From assembly GCA_947579665.1 (NCBI GenBank), contig OX388351.1:3658001-3722000 (forward strand): a DNA stretch of 64,000 nt, in the 5' to 3' direction. Position 1 is the first letter of the stretch, and each line of letters opens with the position of its first letter. This DNA comes from Sympetrum striolatum (taxonomy: Eukaryota > Arthropoda > Insecta > Odonata > Libellulidae). Positions 60,301 to 64,000 of the stretch are shown piece after piece. Position numbers and translations under genes: made by a program. The notes beneath the pieces are model-generated. The model had not been told where the DNA came from. It saw only the letters and a list, made by a program, of their open reading frames with translations, and made no database searches.

Positions 60301-61340
60301 TGGCTCCAAGAGAATGAGCTGACCTTGACCTTCACCTTAATTTGCTGAGTTAACGTAAATGTGGTTCCTCCAAGGCCTCGAATTTGAATTGGGGACTGAA
60401 GAGTTTTAACCGAACGTAACTGTAAATTGTTACAAGAATTAACATCAATCAGCGAATAAGTAGAACCAGAATCGATCAAGGCTTCAAGAGAATGATTACC
60501 AATTGTCACCTTAACAATTGGCAAAGCAGGAGACAAAGAATCTGTAGCATGGAACATAGTGATAGCCGGCCGATTCGAATTCGAATTTCGTCTTCGCTGA
60601 CGACAATTGCCAAAAGTATGACCTTGACGATTGCAAAAAGTACAAGTGATTGCACGTGGCGAATTGGGGTTGAAAGTAGCCGAATAATTAGCGAAATCCA
60701 TCAGCTGCTTCGAGGCGTACGACAATAATTGCTTCAATTCTAAAATATTAGTAGGCTTACTTCGGAAAACGAACGTACTTCGTGTGAGAGGATTTACTCC
60801 ATCGAGAACAATAGAAACGAGCTCAACATCAGATAAAGACAACCCCAAAACCTTTGCCGAAACAGTTACAACATTTAAAAACTCCAAGGGAGGCTCGGAT
60901 GGCATTTGATAACGTTTGACTTTAGCTGCAATCAAACGCTCGTATTCGCGAGAACTTACAAACTCTTGCCAAATTTCCGAGACCAGCATTTGAAAAGATA
61001 ATTTCCTCTGAATAGCGGCAAACCAAAACATCCGAAAATTAACAGGTAATTTCGACGTCAGATATATCATAAGCGAATCGAATGGAATTAGCGATAAATC
61101 AGAGACATGAATGACCGAACTCAAAAAATTAAACAAGTTTTCGGATTCGACGTTTGCCAAGGGAAGAATATCCGAAAGTAATAACTTGACAGAATCCAAC
61201 TTAATGGAATTAGCGGAATAATCTTCCGAGGACGCTTGCGTTGTAGTTTCCATATTGGCAATCTCTCGAGAACTACCTCGATTACGACGATCTTTAGAGG
61301 AACTTAAATAACCTTTGGCGTAAGGATTAGGAGGTGGCAT
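57396..61340 (-). CDS. Gag-Pol polyprotein of Ty3/gypsy retrotransposon
   Basis: One uninterrupted frame of 1314 codons from ATG 61340 (an upstream TTG at 61373 is in phase but not needed). In order: a Gag capsid-like region (about 50-215); a zinc knuckle C233-x2-C236-x4-H241-x4-C246; aspartic protease DSG at 290-292; reverse transcriptase with D566 and YIDD at 628-631; RNase H with D777, E816, D843 and D886; integrase with H978, H985, C1015, C1018 and catalytic D1047, D1107, E1142. All catalytic residues are present, so the copy could be active. Gag and Pol share one frame with no frameshift or stop, so processing must rely on the protease. D1107-E1142 spacing is 34 residues, one less than the usual 35, with P-x5-E before the glutamate. 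There is no chromodomain. Confidence 0.95.
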   Translation of the reverse strand: MPPPNPYAKGYLSSSKDRRNRGSSREIANMETTTQASSEDYSANSIKLDSVKLLLSDILPLANVESENLFNFLSSVIHVSDLSLIPFDSLMIYLTSKLPVNFRMFWFAAIQRKLSFQMLVSEIWQEFVSSREYERLIAAKVKRYQMPSEPPLEFLNVVTVSAKVLGLSLSDVELVSIVLDGVNPLTRSTFVFRSKPTNILELKQLLSYASKQLMDFANYSATFNPNSPRAITCTFCNRQGHTFGNCRQRRRNSNSNRPAITMFHATDSLSPALPIVKVTIGNHSLEALIDSGSTYSLIDVNSCNNLQLRSVKTLQSPIQIRGLGGTTFTLTQQIKVKVKVSSFSWSHYFYLVDLPFPVLIGRDFMLKTRMILGHNYFTFQSDPTQIIPFIDRQLENSSRDTAHPVLSSSSSVKRVSPALSTNLGSNKLVNSCSPSDNSDIPQDVVQLINEFPDVITTKLGSTGVMAYEIQLTDTTPVRSHPFSLPPAKAKILQDSVSSLIQQGVVEASTSQWASPAFLIPKRDKGWRLVVDYRKLNGKVQVDPYPTPSVEHAFQYLSEAKVFSILDLNSAFNQIPLSESSKKYTAFVTPFGLFQYTRLPFGFVNSPQVFTRLMDLVLGDLKYNCVYPYIDDLCIFSKDISSHLVHLRAVLQKLRDAGLTLHPGKMKLCQNSISFLGHVLRGGCLHIDPERVRPIQNVPVPLNLQQVSRFLGMAGFYSKFIPGYAEIAHPLNQLKKKDARFVWSTVHNDAFNKLKNALANPPVLSMPCFTRDFHLFVDASNVALGAVLNHHIDGKYCPVAYASRTLNPHEQKLTAYELECMACIWGIEKFKDYLQFRPFHLYTDNGALTWLFNHPKQLGKIARMVLKLSSYKFTIHHIKANLNKPADCLSRIQVQESATSCFLHKLPMSFVDIRTHQNNDPYCVPLINKLTNDGLKLVKENGISFALKNNLLCSKVSKAKNFRVVVPVVIRPMLFQYFHSLPSSGHLGIFKTIQKISQSYWWPNFKTEITEMVKRCSVCQITKPRNVLSSGVLSSQPISNPWERIFIDFVGPLPRSKSGNCYIFTVIDGFSKFVFLESVRDASSKSAIHVLFHNLFPKFGYPKYIVSDNATAFTSSAFKDACFKVGIKIVHTAPYYPCPNLVERVHRNLRFALSAYCTPSHKIWDEFLGDLTFAFNTSVHESTLYSPAKLFLGRLIPHPLDNVWDLPNCVVDTSCSDRDLRQHWTKAVQNLNKAHKRYAASYNKLHSVPQFKIGDLVLTQNHSVSSKLKKRMSKLEPLWSGPFSILRFVTPVTVVLQVGPNKEKISHVSQLKAYH

Positions 61341-61506
61341 TAACACGAAACAATACTTACAATTGGAGCGCAATTAGAAAAAAAATCAAGAACGTCAGCA
61401 TTGAAGATACGAAATAACAACATGTCAAAGAATCAACAGGGAATACTCACAAACAGAGTCCATAAGATGTCGATAAAAGCAATTTGCAAGAACAGAGTTG
61501 TGAATC

Positions 61507-61525
61507 AAACCACGCTCTGCTACCA
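61507..61525 (-). other. Primer-binding site, initiator tRNA-Met type
   Basis: Three bases inside the 5' LTR, the minus strand reads TGGTAGCAGAGCGTGGTTT. This matches the complement of the animal initiator tRNA-Met 3' end at 17 of 19 positions, including the TGG that pairs with CCA. Confidence 0.75.
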
Positions 61526-61528
61526 ATT

Positions 61529-62153
61529 TGTGCCACCTTATTTTTCTGTACTCGGAAAGAACTGAAAAATATTCGGTAACTCAATAACTACTCTGAACAG
61601 CAATCAGCTCGGGATATCGAACATCGGAAAATCAATCAGAGAATGAGTTTCAACCATAAATATAATAAGTAATAATATTAAGAGGTCAAACAATATCATA
61701 CAACCAAATAACACTTTAACTTGAACTGCTCATTTACAATTAGTACAAAATCACCCAATACGAACGTCGATTCGGGAAGACTCCGAATTCACAAGACGTC
61801 GAAACATTCTCTCCTCACAACAACCTTCTTCAAGAAGTCTCTTAGCAGAAGTGTGTTCGAGCAGCCCCAACTCCTAACACCAGCACCAATCTAGACTCGC
61901 CCTTGAGTTCACGGTCACACAGTGAACGGGACAGGCTGGCTGGCACGCCTTTCACACGTAACCGCGGAATAATCTCTGTTCGAACTTTTGACTCTTGGCA
62001 AAGATTTTGTATTCTTCCACCATTTGGCATAAAAAGCGAACAGGAGTCGAAGGCGCCACCCTTCGCCACCCTAAGTCACCATAAGTCAGATTCACTCTGG
62101 TCACTCCGGTCACGACGTCACGTCGGCACGAAATTATCGACGAAATTGCCACA
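61529..62153 (-). repeat. 5' LTR of gypsy element
   Basis: A 625-bp direct repeat apparently identical to 55391-56015. It should carry the promoter for the genomic RNA; no clear TATA box was picked out by eye. Confidence 0.95.
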
Positions 62154-62600
62154 AACGCAATAATGAAAATGAAAGTAACTCACTCTTCGATTTTAAAAAA
62201 CACATTATTATATTATATAAAACAAAGAAAATGAATTGAACTCGATACAACATCCAGTATCAAGTTAACACACATTTCGTTTTTCGAAAATAGATCATTC
62301 AATCACTTCTAACGATTGATTATGCACATCAATGTGAACGAAATCAACGATTTTTCTCTTCCTCTTCAGCTCGTAAAACGCGAACTATGGCCCGCGAAAA
62401 CACACAGGCGCAGGAAAACACAGACGACGATCAACAGGAAAATAACGGAAGGAATGAATCGAATTGAATGCATCAATTAAATACAAAGTAACTCACACTT
62501 TGATTTTCGGAAGCATAATTTAAATCACAACGATTGAATATACGCATCGATGTGAACAAAATCAATCAAACAACAAATAGACTTCTTCTTAACCTTAAAT
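62154..62600. repeat. Right part of ~312-bp tandem repeat
   Basis: The word gtaactcac occurs at 62175 and 62488 (period 313). Blocks around aacgattgatta / aacgattgaata and atgtgaac(g/a)aaatcaa repeat with the same spacing. Two diverged units are evident. Confidence 0.65.
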
Positions 62601-64000
62601 AGGCTAAAATGCTGGAACCGGGATTACAAAAAGGCATTTGTCGTCAGGGGTGACCGGTTGTTTACACCCTCAAAACTTAACAAAAATTTCATGAAAAATA
62701 TGGATAATTTAATTCGTTAACAATAAAAAATTACCAAAATAAGTTTCTTCATTTAGTTTCACTTCTTTTGGTGCTTTTATGAATTTTGTATGACCATTTT
62801 TAATTTAATCCCTGCCGCGGCAAAAATGAAGCTGACGTGCATTTCTTACGGAAAAGCGTCGACTCGTCTGGGATAGAACCGAGGACATAATGTCGACATT
62901 TTTCAAAATAGAAACACTTTCGTATTTGAATGTAACGTTTTATTAAATTTAACGTCAATCGACCGAGTATATTTCGAGTTTTGCGGCCACAAACATACGC
63001 ATGCTGAATTTTTATATATAAGATTACTTTTACCGTGGTAACATTAATATGTCAATTGAAATATTATTTTTCCTTAAAAAATGACTTAATAGATGAATGA
63101 TATACATTTTAACTGCTATTATATTCTACTTTAGAATATTTCAGATGAATCGATATTCGAGAAAAGGAGCTAATTAATCATCTAAATTTAAGAAGGTTGC
63201 TCGGTTTAGTAATCCTTCGGTTAGAAAGTCAATCTCTCCGGGAACATTGGCTTAGATGTAGGTTTATAAACATATTGTTTTGACGTAACGACAAAGTATA
63301 GTTATCAATCAGTACTTGCCTTGCTGAGCTTCGAACTTTTTCGTTCTAGAAGAAAAAAATACTGATTTTTCATCACCAAAGGCGTTGGGACAACTTCAGG
63401 CCCCTAAGAGACTATTAATCTTAAAAAAACAACAAAACATCCTTTACGGGCCGCTTTAACTGTTGGGCCTTAATTTAGTAGCGCTTAATTGTGAGTCCGT
63501 CCCAGTGTGCGAATATATCGAAGAAAATGTGCAATGAAAATAACACTGTATCGATAAGGGTAGAACGTAGAAAAGCATTTTCAGTTCCCTCATTCGAACT
63601 CATAGACCCTTAAATACCATAATTAATTGCCCCAATGAGGTAGTTTTAAAAGAGACCCTTAATATAGAGAATGATGCAGAGAAAGTCAATTTTAGTCCTT
63701 TATTCTCTTAAAACCTGAACAGCTCTAAATAAGTATAGCAAAACAATCACGGCTCAATTATACGTTTGACTGTAGTAGATAAAAATAGTTTATAATAATA
63801 AATCTGTAACCACTGAAATCTCCTTTGTTACGAACAGTTCTGACTTTAATCTCCTTCGCAATTTTGAGCCCTACACTTTTCATATAGCTAAGGTTAAGTG
63901 CGAAATCTTTGCTTCATCTAAGAAATCACTTCACACATTGCACTCTTAATGAGTAAAATGATTGAGCGTTGCGTTATATGTAGGTAAGGTAATATAAAAG
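62601..64000. other. Presumed intron continues, no gene recognised
   Basis: No exon or element recognised to the end of the window. The upstream homeobox exons, if on this molecule, must lie beyond it. Confidence 0.45.

Larger units (their letters stand above)
55391..62153 (-). mobile_element. Ty3/gypsy LTR retrotransposon, apparently intact
   Basis: A complete element of 6763 bp: 5' LTR (61529-62153), PBS, leader, one Gag-Pol frame, 1.38-kb untranslated region, PPT and 3' LTR (55391-56015). Both LTRs are 625 bp, start TGTGGCA and end GGCACA on the element strand, and look identical throughout, so the insertion is recent. No env-like frame was found. The 5 bp on either side (cgatt and aacgc) do not form a target duplication. 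The element interrupts a tandem repeat in the presumed intron of the homeobox gene, in the same orientation as that gene. Confidence 0.93.

Overview
This is animal nuclear DNA, most likely from an arthropod and probably an insect. It is AT-rich and gene-poor, with one recognisable host coding exon and many transposon relics. The exon is interrupted by a proper splice acceptor, and its closest recognisable relative is insect aristaless. There is no bacterial gene organisation. Family assignments below rest on motifs and termini read by eye; no database search was run.

Layout. Positions 1-37,400 (as far as can be read) are intergenic. They hold short non-autonomous DNA transposons: a hAT-type element at 3439-3694, a large TA-flanked element at 15654-16645, a relative with TATACTCG termini at 17844-18204, and a pogo/Tigger-like element at 32937-33433. 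They also hold tRNA-derived retroposons (10.5, 29.7 and 33.7 kb), a broken LINE (23.9-24.3 kb), a broken Penelope-like element with RT thumb and GIY-YIG endonuclease (5.7-6.5 kb), and three copies of one interspersed family (4487-5540, 24470-25180, 34402-35066). That family has the architecture of Helentron-associated (HINE/DINE-like) elements.

The only host gene is on the minus strand: the last coding exon (38724-39533) of a paired-class homeobox gene, best matched to aristaless. It encodes the end of the homeodomain recognition helix, a Pro/His-rich linker and a C-terminal OAR motif. No exon for the first 46 homeodomain residues was found up to 64,000. If that is right, everything from 39,534 onward lies in one intron longer than 24 kb.

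That presumed intron carries a small inverted-repeat element (45300-45428), a LINE fragment (about 52.3-52.6 kb), a double palindrome with Penelope-type ribozyme-like motifs (54855-55102), and a young, apparently intact Ty3/gypsy LTR retrotransposon (55391-62153, minus strand). The LTRs of the latter appear identical (625 bp each). It has a PPT, an initiator-Met-like PBS and a single 1314-codon Gag-Pol frame. It sits inside a diverged roughly 312-bp tandem duplication, but the flanking 5-mers do not match.

The homeobox gene and the transposons are not a functional system together. The points of most interest are the HINE-like family with its internal unit expansion, the hammerhead-like motifs linked to Penelope remnants, and the gypsy insertion without an obvious target duplication.
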